The notes below the pieces were generated by a model. It ran no database searches and was not told the origin of the DNA. It saw only the letters and a list, made by a program, of their open reading frames with translations. Shown piece by piece: positions 28,423 to 37,090 of a stretch of 64,000 nucleotides of DNA. The stretch is from Gammaproteobacteria bacterium. Lineage in GTDB: Bacteria; Pseudomonadota; Gammaproteobacteria; SZUA-152. The stretch covers positions 62,001 through 126,000 of the forward strand of contig JAOUJW010000001.1 of the NCBI GenBank assembly GCA_029882975.1. The letters are read 5' to 3'. The number at the start of each line of letters is the position of its first letter. The stretch's first letter is position 1. The translations under genes were made by a program, and so were the position numbers.

Positions 28423-29371
28423 CGTAAGCGGTAACTATTTTCTGTACCAAAGGATGCCTAACCACGTCCTTGGCAGTGAAAAAAGTAAAGCTAATACCCT
28501 CCACCCCTTTTAACACCTCAATCACATGACGTAAACCGGAGTAAGTATTGCGAGGCAGGTCGATTTGAGTCACATCGCCGGTAATAACAGCCGTGGAACC
28601 GAACCCAATACGAGTGAGAAACATTTTCATTTGCTCCATCGTCGTGTTTTGAGCTTCATCCAGAATAATATAACTTTCATTTAACGTACGCCCACGCATA
28701 TATGCGAGCGGCGCAACTTCAATGACATCTTTTTCTATTAATTTAAGAACCCGCTCAAATCCTAACATTTCATATAAGGCATCGTACAGAGGACGTAAAT
28801 AAGGATCAACTTTTTGCGCCAAATCACCCGGTAGAAAACCTAAGCGCTCCCCTGCCTCCACCGCAGGACGCACCAGAATAATGCGTCGCACTTGATCTTT
28901 TTCCAAAGCTTCCACCGCGCAGGCCACCGCCAAATAGGTTTTACCTGTGCCGGCAGGACCGATGCCAAAGTTGATATCGTGGGTAACCACATTGTGGAGA
29001 TATTGCTGCTGATTAAAACCTCGCGCCTTCACCACACCTCGGCGAGTTTTGATTTCCACTGATGGGTTACCATTGCCTTTTCTTTGATCCAGGCGTGCTT
29101 CAATACCGGCTTCCTGTAAAAACAAGTGCACGCGACGCTTGGTCAAGCGAGCCATGGAAGTCTCTTCGTACAAGCTTTTTAGAACCTCACCAGCGGCTTC
29201 CACCGACAGCTTCTCGCCAATCACATTAAAAGAATTACCGCGATTATTGATTTCCACTCCGAGACGACTTTCAATCTGGCGTAAATGGGTGTCAAATTCG
29301 CCACACAAATTGGCGAGCCTGTCATTATCGTCGGGTTCCAGTGCAAAATTACAGGAGTTAAGGGTATTCAA
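28400..29371 (-). CDS. ybeZ: PhoH-family ATPase (YbeZ)
   Basis: A 323-residue PhoH-like ATPase that partners YbeY in several bacteria. Walker A is GPAGTGKT at 138-145 and Walker B is YIILDEAQN near 235. The N-terminal KH-like part (about 1-110) contacts RNA in the family. The start appears to be a TTG; no ATG fits in frame. It lies 43 nt after miaB. Confidence 0.94.
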   Translation of the reverse strand: MNTLNSCNFALEPDDNDRLANLCGEFDTHLRQIESRLGVEINNRGNSFNVIGEKLSVEAAGEVLKSLYEETSMARLTKRRVHLFLQEAGIEARLDQRKGNGNPSVEIKTRRGVVKARGFNQQQYLHNVVTHDINFGIGPAGTGKTYLAVACAVEALEKDQVRRIILVRPAVEAGERLGFLPGDLAQKVDPYLRPLYDALYEMLGFERVLKLIEKDVIEVAPLAYMRGRTLNESYIILDEAQNTTMEQMKMFLTRIGFGSTAVITGDVTQIDLPRNTYSGLRHVIEVLKGVEGISFTFFTAKDVVRHPLVQKIVTAYDEYESKN

Positions 29372-29414
29372 AATATAACCCGCACGCTGTTGAAAAGGAT
29401 AAGCAATCTGAACA

Positions 29415-30767
29415 TTAGACCCCGGATGCGACTTGCTGGGATGCTGTCACCGGTTCCGCCCGCAGTGAGTTAGGCAAAGCCTCGGTGATGCGCACATTGA
29501 TAAATTGACCGACTAGACGCGGGTGTGCAGAAAAATTTACCACTCGATTGTTTTCAGTTCTGCCGCGTAACTGATGGGGATCTTTGCGCGAAGGCCCCTC
29601 CACCAGGATGGAATATTCGTTACCAACCATATTTTCACTGATTTGAGCCGCCATCTTGGAGATTTTGGTTTGCAAAATGCTCAATCGCTCCTTTTTCACC
29701 TGAATCGGTACATTATCCGGATAGGTTGCAGCTGGCGTGCCAGGACGCGGACTATAGACAAAACTAAACGAGTGATCGAAACCCACGGACTCAATTAAAT
29801 CCAGGGTCGCCTGAAAATCTGCCTCAGACTCCCCGGGAAAACCCACAATAAAATCTGAAGATAGACTCAAATCCGGACGAATAGCCCGTAAACGACGAAT
29901 TTTGTCCTTATACTCCAGCGCCGTGTGGCCTCGCTTCATCATGGTTAGAATTCTGTCGGATCCGCTTTGGACCGGTAAATGGAGGTGTCCAACCAATTGC
30001 GGAACGGTGGCATAAGCTTCAATCAGTGAGTCGGAAAATTCCACCGGATGAGAGGTGGTGAAACGAATTCGATCGATTCCATCAATAGCTGCCACAAAAT
30101 GGATCAACAAGGCCAAGTCTGCCACATCGCCATCATGCATGCTGCCTCGATAAGCGTTCACGTTTTGCCCCAACAAGGTCACTTCACGCACTCCCTGCTC
30201 GGCCAGCTGAGCCACTTCACTCAAGACGTCGTCGAAAGGACGGCTTATTTCTTCACCGCGAGTGTAAGGCACCACACAAAATGTACAATATTTGCTACAA
30301 CCTTCCATAATCGACACAAACGCAGTGACTCCCTGCGAACGCGGTGCCGGTAGACAGTCAAATTTTTCGATCTCGGGGAAACTGACGTCCACAATGCCTT
30401 TGCCATTGCTTTTTAGGTCGAGCAGCATTTTGGGTAACCGATGCAGCGTTTGGGGGCCATAAACCAAGTCGACAAAAGGGGCACGAGTTCGAATAGCCTC
30501 ACCCTCCTGACTGGCAACACAACCGCCCACGCCGATGATCAGATGGGGATTCACCGCCTTTAACTCCTTCCAACGCCCCAATAGGGAAAACACCTTTTCT
30601 TGCGCTTTTTCACGCACGGAACAGGTATTAAGTAACAGGATATCAGCGTGTTCAGGAGAATCCACCAGAGAAAGATCGTGGGTATCACCCAGCAATTCCG
30701 CAGTCTTAGCGGAATCATATTCATTCATCTGGCAACCAAAGGTTTTAATATAAAGCTTTCGCGCCAT
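29415..30767 (-). CDS. miaB: tRNA-2-methylthio-N6-dimethylallyladenosine synthase
   Basis: A 450-residue radical SAM methylthiotransferase that modifies A37 of tRNAs reading UNN codons. The N-terminal domain has [10 protein letters not shown] with Cys12, [11 protein letters not shown] and [11 protein letters not shown], the three cysteines of the auxiliary cluster. The radical SAM cluster is CSKYCTFC near 155-163. A TRAM domain ends the protein. First gene of the leftward run. Confidence 0.97.
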   Translation of the reverse strand: MARKLYIKTFGCQMNEYDSAKTAELLGDTHDLSLVDSPEHADILLLNTCSVREKAQEKVFSLLGRWKELKAVNPHLIIGVGGCVASQEGEAIRTRAPFVDLVYGPQTLHRLPKMLLDLKSNGKGIVDVSFPEIEKFDCLPAPRSQGVTAFVSIMEGCSKYCTFCVVPYTRGEEISRPFDDVLSEVAQLAEQGVREVTLLGQNVNAYRGSMHDGDVADLALLIHFVAAIDGIDRIRFTTSHPVEFSDSLIEAYATVPQLVGHLHLPVQSGSDRILTMMKRGHTALEYKDKIRRLRAIRPDLSLSSDFIVGFPGESEADFQATLDLIESVGFDHSFSFVYSPRPGTPAATYPDNVPIQVKKERLSILQTKISKMAAQISENMVGNEYSILVEGPSRKDPHQLRGRTENNRVVNFSAHPRLVGQFINVRITEALPNSLRAEPVTASQQVASGV

Positions 30768-30926
30768 AAAAGATTGGTCAACTAGTATACAAAATAGAAT
30801 AGCACATTCAACTGACCGTTTCCCGTCAGACCACCCACTATCCTAACTGTATAAACGCCCCGAGACCTCCGATTATGTTTCACATTCAAATACTTACAAC
30901 ACTCCCTCTATTTTTGACAAAAACGT

Positions 30927-30966
30927 AAAAATAAAAAGAGTCATCACCCCTGTCATCAACAGGGGT
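30927..30966 (-). terminator. Rho-independent terminator after amt
   Basis: A perfect 8-bp stem ACCCCTGT/ACAGGGGT with a CATCA loop (30946-30966), followed on the minus strand after 5 nt by a run of mostly T. It lies 22 nt after the amt stop and separates amt from miaB. Confidence 0.82.
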
Positions 30967-30988
30967 AATACGCCCATAATATTTGATT

Positions 30989-32179
30989 TTAATCGTAGTT
31001 GGGTTCAGACGCAATTTTATGAATGGCTAAATCGGCCCCCTTGTACTCATCTTCTTGAGACAAACGCAGGCCAACGAGCTTTTTGATCACACCGTAGACT
31101 AAAAATCCACCGATCAAGGCGATAGCCACGCCCATCAAAGTACCCACGAGTTGAGACATAAACGCGACTTTGCCCGTCCCTCCCAAGGTAACGGACCCGA
31201 AGATACCGGCAGCGATTCCGCCCCAGGCTCCGCATAAACCGTGCAAGGGCCAAACACCCAGCACGTCATCAATTTTCCACTTGTTCTGCGCCAGGGTAAA
31301 TGTCCAAACAAACAGAGCTCCTGCCACCACACCGGTTACCATGGCCCCCAAGGGATGCATAACGTCAGAACCGGCACACACGGCCACCAAACCGGCCAGG
31401 GGACCGTTATGGACAAAACCCGGGTCATTATTCCCTACCACCAAAGCGGCCAACACGCCGCCTACCATGGCCATCAGTGAGTTTAAGGCCACCAAGCCAC
31501 TCACCGCTTCCACAGTTTGTGCCGACATAACGTTAAAACCGAACCAACCCACGGTAAGAATCCAGGCGCCTAAAGCCAGAAAAGGAATACTGGACGGTGG
31601 ATGTGCAGCGATCACTTTGCCATCTTTACTGTAACGACCGTGGCGAGCACCCAACAGGACTACCGCACCGAGCGCGATCCAACCACCCACGGCATGAACC
31701 ACCACAGAACCGGCAAAATCATGAAATGGCTGACCAAAGTTGGACTCCATCCATGCTTGAATTCCAAAATTGCTATTCCAGGCAATACCTTCGAAAAAAG
31801 GATAAATGAGTGCCACAATTAACACACTCGCCATCAGTTGAGGATAAAATCGAGCCCTCTCCGCAATACCACCGGAGATAATGGCCGGTATAGCGGCTGC
31901 AAATGTGAGCAAGAAAAAGAACTTTACCAAGTCATAGCCATTTTTCTGCTGCAGCACGGTGGCACTGTCCATAAAGCCCACACCGTAGGCCACCAAATAA
32001 CCGATAAAAAAATATGCCAAGGTGGAGACGGAGAAATCGGAGATGATTTTAACAAGTGCATTGACCTGATTTTTCTTACGCACGGTACCGACTTCCAGAA
32101 ATGCAAAACCGGCATGCATTGCCAACACCATAATGGCGCCCAATAAAATAAATACCACGTCGTGACCGGATTGAGCCAT
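30989..32179 (-). CDS. amt: Ammonium transporter
   Basis: A 396-residue Amt/MEP/Rh channel with about 11 membrane helices. The twin-histidine pore is visible: VVVHAVGG near 160 and WPLHGLCGA near 313. The N-terminus begins close to the first helix, without the signal peptide of E. coli AmtB. AAGAGGG before the ATG supports the start. No glnK gene adjoins it, unlike the usual glnK-amtB pair. It has its own terminator, and its upstream region has an NtrC-like site. Confidence 0.95.
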   Translation of the reverse strand: MAQSGHDVVFILLGAIMVLAMHAGFAFLEVGTVRKKNQVNALVKIISDFSVSTLAYFFIGYLVAYGVGFMDSATVLQQKNGYDLVKFFFLLTFAAAIPAIISGGIAERARFYPQLMASVLIVALIYPFFEGIAWNSNFGIQAWMESNFGQPFHDFAGSVVVHAVGGWIALGAVVLLGARHGRYSKDGKVIAAHPPSSIPFLALGAWILTVGWFGFNVMSAQTVEAVSGLVALNSLMAMVGGVLAALVVGNNDPGFVHNGPLAGLVAVCAGSDVMHPLGAMVTGVVAGALFVWTFTLAQNKWKIDDVLGVWPLHGLCGAWGGIAAGIFGSVTLGGTGKVAFMSQLVGTLMGVAIALIGGFLVYGVIKKLVGLRLSQEDEYKGADLAIHKIASEPNYD

Positions 32180-32315
32180 GGCTTTCCCTCTTTGAAGATC
32201 GTTTGTTGGATTGCATCGTTTTGATGCAAGTTCAAGCGGGCGTAGTTATATCACAGCCACAAACATTGGGACCAGTGGGCACAAATCCCTGAAAAACCCC
32301 GTAAATTCGCCTCGC

Positions 32316-32349
32316 GCACCAGTAGCGTGCAGGATCGAAGCTGCACGCT
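32316..32349. promoter_or_regulatory. NtrC-like site and inverted repeat upstream of amt
   Basis: GCACCAGTAGCGTGC (32316-32330) fits the NtrC half-site pattern GCAC-N7-GTGC. It overlaps the perfect 9-bp inverted repeat AGCGTGCAG/CTGCACGCT, spacer 8 (32324-32349). The site lies about 140-170 nt before the amt start, a normal enhancer distance. I do not find a clear sigma-54 promoter below it. Confidence 0.4.
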
Positions 32350-32470
32350 TAATGCAGCACCATATACGCACCACTAAGATGCAAGAATACGTTAATCGCA
32401 CCCAGCCGGGACGATCCTGCGCACCAAATTGGTTCGTAAATTTTTTGAAATTTTTTTCAGCGAACCAGTT

Positions 32471-33820
32471 TCAATGAGCCACCTTAGGCCAATAGGCTTC
32501 CACCGTGAACTCCGGGCTGTGCTTTTGCACATGGCATTGATCGCAAATTTGTTGCTTGGACCAATTTTTGTTGGGCACGGCTTGAGCGCCGGCCGATTCC
32601 ACATGCCGGCGCCCGGCACCGTGGCACGATTCACATTGCACCCCCAGTAAGTGCGGGGTCATGGTGGTATCGATAAATCCGCCGTCCTGCTCATAGCCCA
32701 CCACATGGCATTTTATGCAAAAAGGATCAAAGGCCTTATTCACCGCCTCCAATTTTTCGTACGCTGTCGCATGGAGCGAATCAAACCAGCGCTGGTGTTG
32801 TGCTGCATGGCAAGTCTTACATGTCTCTTCTCCCATGTATTCTGCAGCACCGGTTTTCAGGCGTTTACGCAATTCGGCCCGCTTTAAATAATCCTGCTTC
32901 AACTCCTCGTTATAAGCCTCGTACCAGGCTTGCATGCGTTCTGCATCAGGAATTGTGCCCGGCATGGGGATTACCTCATGTTGCCAACTGCTGATATCTC
33001 CTTGAGCCAACTGCAAATGCAGCCTCGCAATGCGCATGCCGCGCGAACCTGCCTGCAATACCAATGTCTTACCCACTTTAACCGGCTCGGAAAAAACTTC
33101 ATAGGCGGACTCTACAAACAACAAGTCCACATGTCGTAATGGTAAGCGACTTTGCACCTTATCCAATGGTAATGAAGTGATCAACACCGTCACCGCACCT
33201 GCGTCATCAGCGTTCTGCAGCAGTTTTTTGATCTCATCCAGGTTTTCGGTGGCAACATTTTCTGCAGCCTGCATTTGTTTTGCAGGTGACTGCTCCGGCT
33301 CTAACCAGGAAAAAACCTCCATATTCACCGTCTGCCCCTGAAATCGACGTTCTATGTGAATCCGTTTGTTCACCTCCGGAGAATACCAGTTGCTGGATAC
33401 CCACGGCAGCGAGGGACGTAGACCGAATTGTTGGCCATAAGCCAAATCACGCCATTGCACGCCAATAGCATCATAAGCAAGAACTTCAAATCCCTTTAAT
33501 ATATATTCCGCTTTAATTATATCGGTAGGACCGTCGCTGCTGATCAACCCTCCCGCGGAAAGTGCCACTAAATCAGGATTATTTTGCCTGAGATTGTCCA
33601 ACGTAGTCACCCGCCGTTTAATTCCACCCAAATCCCCTTGTTCACTGCAACCACAGGGCTCCAATTCACCGTCCAGGTTACCGGAATACACCAGCTCCAG
33701 CGCTGCCCCCTCTTGTTTTGCCGTAGCATCCGAGGGTGGATTAGAGGCAATCCCGGCCAAATGCGGCAAAGTTATGATTAACATAAGGATGATAAAACCA
33801 ACACTAATCCATTGCTTCAT
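32471..33820 (-). CDS. Tetraheme cytochrome c with metallophosphatase-like N-domain
   Basis: A 449-residue exported protein. The ATG at 33820 (AAAAGG 6 nt before) starts directly at a signal peptide; an upstream ATG at 33859 adds a polar tail that overlaps the Sel1 gene. The N-domain begins YSGNLDGELEPCGCSEQGDLGG, split here as YSGNLDGELEPC and GCSEQGDLGG, which resembles the UshA-type metallophosphatase fold often fused to cytochrome c554-like domains. Metal ligands look incomplete. Four CXXCH sites follow: CKTCH near 332, CIKCH near 366, CESCH near 393 and CDQCH near 421. Such proteins carry electrons in the periplasm. Partner and substrate are unknown. It lies 35 nt after the Sel1 gene. 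Confidence 0.8.
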   Translation of the reverse strand: MKQWISVGFIILMLIITLPHLAGIASNPPSDATAKQEGAALELVYSGNLDGELEPCGCSEQGDLGGIKRRVTTLDNLRQNNPDLVALSAGGLISSDGPTDIIKAEYILKGFEVLAYDAIGVQWRDLAYGQQFGLRPSLPWVSSNWYSPEVNKRIHIERRFQGQTVNMEVFSWLEPEQSPAKQMQAAENVATENLDEIKKLLQNADDAGAVTVLITSLPLDKVQSRLPLRHVDLLFVESAYEVFSEPVKVGKTLVLQAGSRGMRIARLHLQLAQGDISSWQHEVIPMPGTIPDAERMQAWYEAYNEELKQDYLKRAELRKRLKTGAAEYMGEETCKTCHAAQHQRWFDSLHATAYEKLEAVNKAFDPFCIKCHVVGYEQDGGFIDTTMTPHLLGVQCESCHGAGRRHVESAGAQAVPNKNWSKQQICDQCHVQKHSPEFTVEAYWPKVAH

Positions 33821-33855
33821 GCTTTTACCTTTTCTGTATTTATCGATTTCAAAAT

Positions 33856-34560
33856 TCAACGATTACTGCGTTGCCGCCAATACTGCGCTTGAACCGAATC
33901 CACGCGTCTGCCATATAAGCCCCGCTCGTAAGCCCTAGCCATCGCTGTGGCTGCTTGGATTGAGCCTGCTGCAGCGGCCTTTTCAATCCACTGCATTGCC
34001 AGGTGTGGGTTTTTGGCCGTACCCCGACCTGCCAGAATCAACAAGCCCAGTGTTAATTGCGACTTCACTTGCCCTGCCTCCGCTGCTTTACCTAACCAGT
34101 AAACCGCTTTGGCGTCATCCTGGGTCGCGCCATCACCGTCCATATACAACAGTCCCAGGTTTTCTTGTGCTTTAGTAAAATTCTGTTGCGCAGCCTGCTG
34201 TAGCCATTGATGGGCCTGCACGGGATCCCGAGGTACGCCTAAGCCAAAGCGGTACATAATACCCAGACTGTTTTGCGCTCCGGGATGCCCCTGCTGCGCA
34301 GCTTGACGATACCAATGTAAAGCCGTCTCATCGTTTTTCTGCACCCCAAGACCGTGACGGTACATTACCCCCAATTTTCGTTGCGCTTCCACCACGCCGG
34401 CTTGCGCTAACGGCTGCAACAGTTTTAGAGCTTTTGGATAGTCACGTTGGCGATAAGCCGTCAAACCCGCATGCAAATCTGAAACGGCTGAAGCCGCTGT
34501 AGGCAAGGATAAGATCAATAATAGGATGAAAATGAGTGATTGTTTGTAAGCGTAAGCCAC
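33856..34560 (-). CDS. Exported Sel1-repeat protein
   Basis: A 234-residue protein with a signal peptide (about 1-25, ending TAASA) and about five Sel1-like repeats of roughly 36 residues, each with the pattern A-x-x-x-L-G-x-M-Y-x-x-G-x-G-V. These form an alpha-solenoid for protein binding. The start is a GTG; its ribosome binding site lies in a potential hairpin (34568-34614). It precedes the tetraheme cytochrome gene and could help its assembly or docking. That role is inference. Confidence 0.85.
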   Translation of the reverse strand: MAYAYKQSLIFILLLILSLPTAASAVSDLHAGLTAYRQRDYPKALKLLQPLAQAGVVEAQRKLGVMYRHGLGVQKNDETALHWYRQAAQQGHPGAQNSLGIMYRFGLGVPRDPVQAHQWLQQAAQQNFTKAQENLGLLYMDGDGATQDDAKAVYWLGKAAEAGQVKSQLTLGLLILAGRGTAKNPHLAMQWIEKAAAAGSIQAATAMARAYERGLYGRRVDSVQAQYWRQRSNR

Positions 34561-34567
34561 GACAGAC

Positions 34568-34614
34568 CGTCCTTTTTCTCGCCGGATGGCTCGAGCTTAC
34601 ACAAAAAAAGGACG
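34568..34614 (-). promoter_or_regulatory. Hairpin that would cover the Sel1 ribosome binding site
   Basis: On the minus strand CGTCCTTTTT pairs perfectly with AAAAAGGACG, loop 27 nt. The 3' arm holds the AGGA that precedes the GTG start by 9 nt. If formed in mRNA, the stem would block translation start. The loop contains the palindrome GCTCGAGC, which could fold further. Confidence 0.4.
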
Positions 34615-34638
34615 TTGTTAAACCGAAAGGAAGCAAAA

Positions 34639-34655
34639 CAAAGCCGCAGGCTTTG
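34639..34655 (-). terminator. Probable terminator after rsd
   Basis: Stem CAAAGCC/GGCTTTG with a 3-nt loop, followed on the minus strand by a T-rich run. It lies 37 nt after the rsd stop. Confidence 0.65.
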
Positions 34656-34691
34656 ATCTCATCTCGCGCACTTTCCAAACACCGTGACGAA

Positions 34692-35150
34692 TCAGACTCG
34701 ACGCGGTGTGCGTAGCACTTTAATTAAGCGATCTTCCAACTCGATACGATCCGCCAGCTGTTCCGCCAGTTTGGAAAGATCATCGGCCAAATCAGAAAGA
34801 TTATCGCAATGGTCTTCACAATCGTATTTATCATTAAAGTCCAAAATCGCCTGGGTGGATTCGGCAACGCGAGGATAGATGTCATTGGCGATTTGCTGCA
34901 CCGGTGTTCGACGCTCTTTGTCTTCATCGATGTGGCGATAGAGTTGGAAGTGTGCGCTGGCCGTGTAGTCGATCAGTGATTCACAAAAATTTTGCAATAA
35001 CACCTGGGTTTCATGCTCCGGCTTGAAAGGCTGACGTACCGCTAGATCTCTTAGTAGTGACAATGTGTCAGTTCGACTTTCCACCAACATACCGATGTCC
35101 CTATGAGACCGTACTCGTCTTTCGGGAAGTGCCTCGTTGCTAGACTGCAT
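34692..35150 (-). CDS. rsd: Rsd/AlgQ-type sigma-70 regulator
   Basis: A 152-residue helical protein matching the Rsd/AlgQ family in length and core (LLQNFCESLIDYTASAHF near 53-70). Rsd binds the housekeeping sigma factor in stationary phase; AlgQ also affects alginate genes in Pseudomonas. The ATG at 35150 has GAGGTGATT before it and is better than the GTG two codons upstream. It is followed by its own terminator, so it is probably monocistronic. Confidence 0.82.
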   Translation of the reverse strand: MQSSNEALPERRVRSHRDIGMLVESRTDTLSLLRDLAVRQPFKPEHETQVLLQNFCESLIDYTASAHFQLYRHIDEDKERRTPVQQIANDIYPRVAESTQAILDFNDKYDCEDHCDNLSDLADDLSKLAEQLADRIELEDRLIKVLRTPRRV

Positions 35151-35321
35151 AATCACCTCTTTTATTGTGCTAACCTATACCTGACTATTGCGCGGATAAA
35201 CCCGTATAATTATCAGGGCGACCATAGGCAACGCCTCTGCGTGCTACTGCATTTTAACAACCACTGCTTTTCTTTGTAAATACTTTAGATCCTGCCTCAT
35301 ATAAGATTTAAAGATTTGGTC

Positions 35322-35696
35322 TCATTCCGCTTTTTTGTCCAGCAAAGTATTCATTTTCTCTACCAATCGCGGAAAATCGACGGGTTTTGTATCATATTCC
35401 TCACAACCCGCTTCCAAAGCTTTCTCCCGATCACCCGACATGGCATGGGCAGTCAAGGCAATCACCGGTATTTTATTTAAATTTTGCTGGCTTTTTATTT
35501 GCCGGGTAGCTTCCCAACCATCCATAATTGGCAAACTCATATCCATTAAAATTATGTCAGGATTCTCCGAAGCCGCCAAAGAAACTGCCTGTTGCCCATC
35601 CAAAGCAAATACCACGCTAAAGCCCTTGCGTTCCAAACGCCGGGATAACATATCCCGATTCATCTCATTGTCTTCTACCAGCAAAACTTTTACCAC
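35322..35696 (-). CDS. Stand-alone CheY-like response regulator
   Basis: A 124-residue receiver domain with no output domain. Phospho-acceptor Asp52 in ILMDMSLPIMDG, acidic pair in LLVEDNE, and Thr/Lys at ALTAHA and DTKPVD. The GTG start has a very strong AGGAGGAAA. It lies 21 nt after the HD-GYP gene, so both are one transcript and the receiver may pass phosphate within that pathway. Confidence 0.93.
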   Translation of the reverse strand: MVKVLLVEDNEMNRDMLSRRLERKGFSVVFALDGQQAVSLAASENPDIILMDMSLPIMDGWEATRQIKSQQNLNKIPVIALTAHAMSGDREKALEAGCEEYDTKPVDFPRLVEKMNTLLDKKAE

Positions 35697-35717
35697 TTAT
35701 TTCCTCCTGAAATTTTC

Positions 35718-36860
35718 TTATTCGGAGTCTTGAAAGTACTCTCTAACCCTTTTGAATTCGTCTTCCGTAGCAATGAAAGCGTCCACCACTTCCGGATCAA
35801 AGTGGTTTCCTGAACCTTCCACCAATATACCCCTACTTTTCTCATGAGAAAATGCATCTTTATAACATCTTTTGGAGGTCAAAGCATCGTACACATCGCC
35901 CAGTGCCAGAATCCGCGCCACCAGAGGAATTTCTTCACCCCTCAAACCATAAGGATAACCACCGCCGTCCCAACGCTCATGATGGGCCGATGCAATCTCC
36001 ACGCCCATTCTGATTAAGGTGTTACCGGGATGTTGCTTATCCACTTCTTTTAAGGTTTCAGCACCAATAACCGGATGCAAGCGCATCACCTGCCATTCGT
36101 CAGCGGTTAATTTGCCCGGCTTAAGCAGCACAGAATCATCAATGCCCACTTTACCGATATCGTGCAAGGGGCTGGCTGCGTATATATCAGAAATAAACGC
36201 CGCATCTATTTTTTCCTGATATTTGGTTAAACGGCTCAACTGCTGCGATAGAATCCGACAATACTCCCGCATTCGCTCCAAATGTTCACCGGTTTCAGGG
36301 TCCCGGGATTCGGCCAATTTAGACATGGCAAAAATAGCCCCTAATTGTGCCTGGGAGATTTCCTGGACTTGTTGTTGCACTCGTTCCTGCAATTGGGAAT
36401 TGTACATTTCAATTTGGGTACGATAATGGGCTTCCTTGTCGTGTAAACGTTTGCGTTCCAGACAGGCGCCCACACGTGCTTTCAATAAGGTGGGATCAAA
36501 CGGCTTGGTGAGGTAGTCTTCTGCGCCCATGTCGATACAACGGGCAGCGCTGGAAGAATCGTCTAAAGCGGTTATCATAATAACTGGCACCGTTCTAAGT
36601 GTATTATCTTGTTTCATACACTTCAGTACTTCAAAGCCATCCATGACCGGCATCATAATATCCAGTAACACCAAATCATAGGGTTCCCGTTGCAGGGCAT
36701 CCAGCGCTTCAGCACCATCGGTAGCAGTTTCTACTCGAAAACCCATGGGGCGCAATCGCCGCAACAACATATCACGATTCATTTCATTGTCATCGACCAC
36801 CAAAATAGCAGCAGGAGTGTCAGAATTGTCCGTGTCGATAGTCATTGCAGGTTGATTCAT
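35718..36860 (-). CDS. Response regulator with HD-GYP domain
   Basis: A 380-residue protein: receiver (about 15-135, phospho-Asp near 66 in LVLLDIMMPVMDGF), a coiled linker (about 135-185), and an HD-GYP domain. HDIGKVG near 234 and HHERWDGGGYP near 289 hold the metal and substrate ligands. HD-GYP domains degrade cyclic di-GMP. All key residues appear present, so activity is likely. The cognate kinase is not in the operon. Confidence 0.94.
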   Translation of the reverse strand: MNQPAMTIDTDNSDTPAAILVVDDNEMNRDMLLRRLRPMGFRVETATDGAEALDALQREPYDLVLLDIMMPVMDGFEVLKCMKQDNTLRTVPVIMITALDDSSSAARCIDMGAEDYLTKPFDPTLLKARVGACLERKRLHDKEAHYRTQIEMYNSQLQERVQQQVQEISQAQLGAIFAMSKLAESRDPETGEHLERMREYCRILSQQLSRLTKYQEKIDAAFISDIYAASPLHDIGKVGIDDSVLLKPGKLTADEWQVMRLHPVIGAETLKEVDKQHPGNTLIRMGVEIASAHHERWDGGGYPYGLRGEEIPLVARILALGDVYDALTSKRCYKDAFSHEKSRGILVEGSGNHFDPEVVDAFIATEDEFKRVREYFQDSE

Positions 36861-37090
36861 AAGTAATATACCGGCATTAATAGATTGAATTTATATGAAC
36901 CATCATCCGGTAATTTACAATTATTCTGTTCGATTAAGTAGTTACCGTTTGAGGCTCCCCTACTGTTATCGGCCACGTTTTACAATGTTTTACCATTTCT
37001 ATCGCATCCATTTTGCGGTTTTTAGCCTAAGCAAGCGATCAGTTTTCCGTAAACTTTTTGTAATAACTTCAGCGTGTTTCTGCTACCGTT

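Noticed and set aside
32180-32320. Sigma-54 promoter for amt
   Set aside because: No GG-N10-GC pair with adequate flanks is visible at a proper distance from the NtrC-like site.
33821-33859. Longer start for the tetraheme cytochrome
   Set aside because: The ATG at 33859 adds a polar extension before the signal peptide, overlaps the Sel1 gene and has a poorer ribosome binding site.
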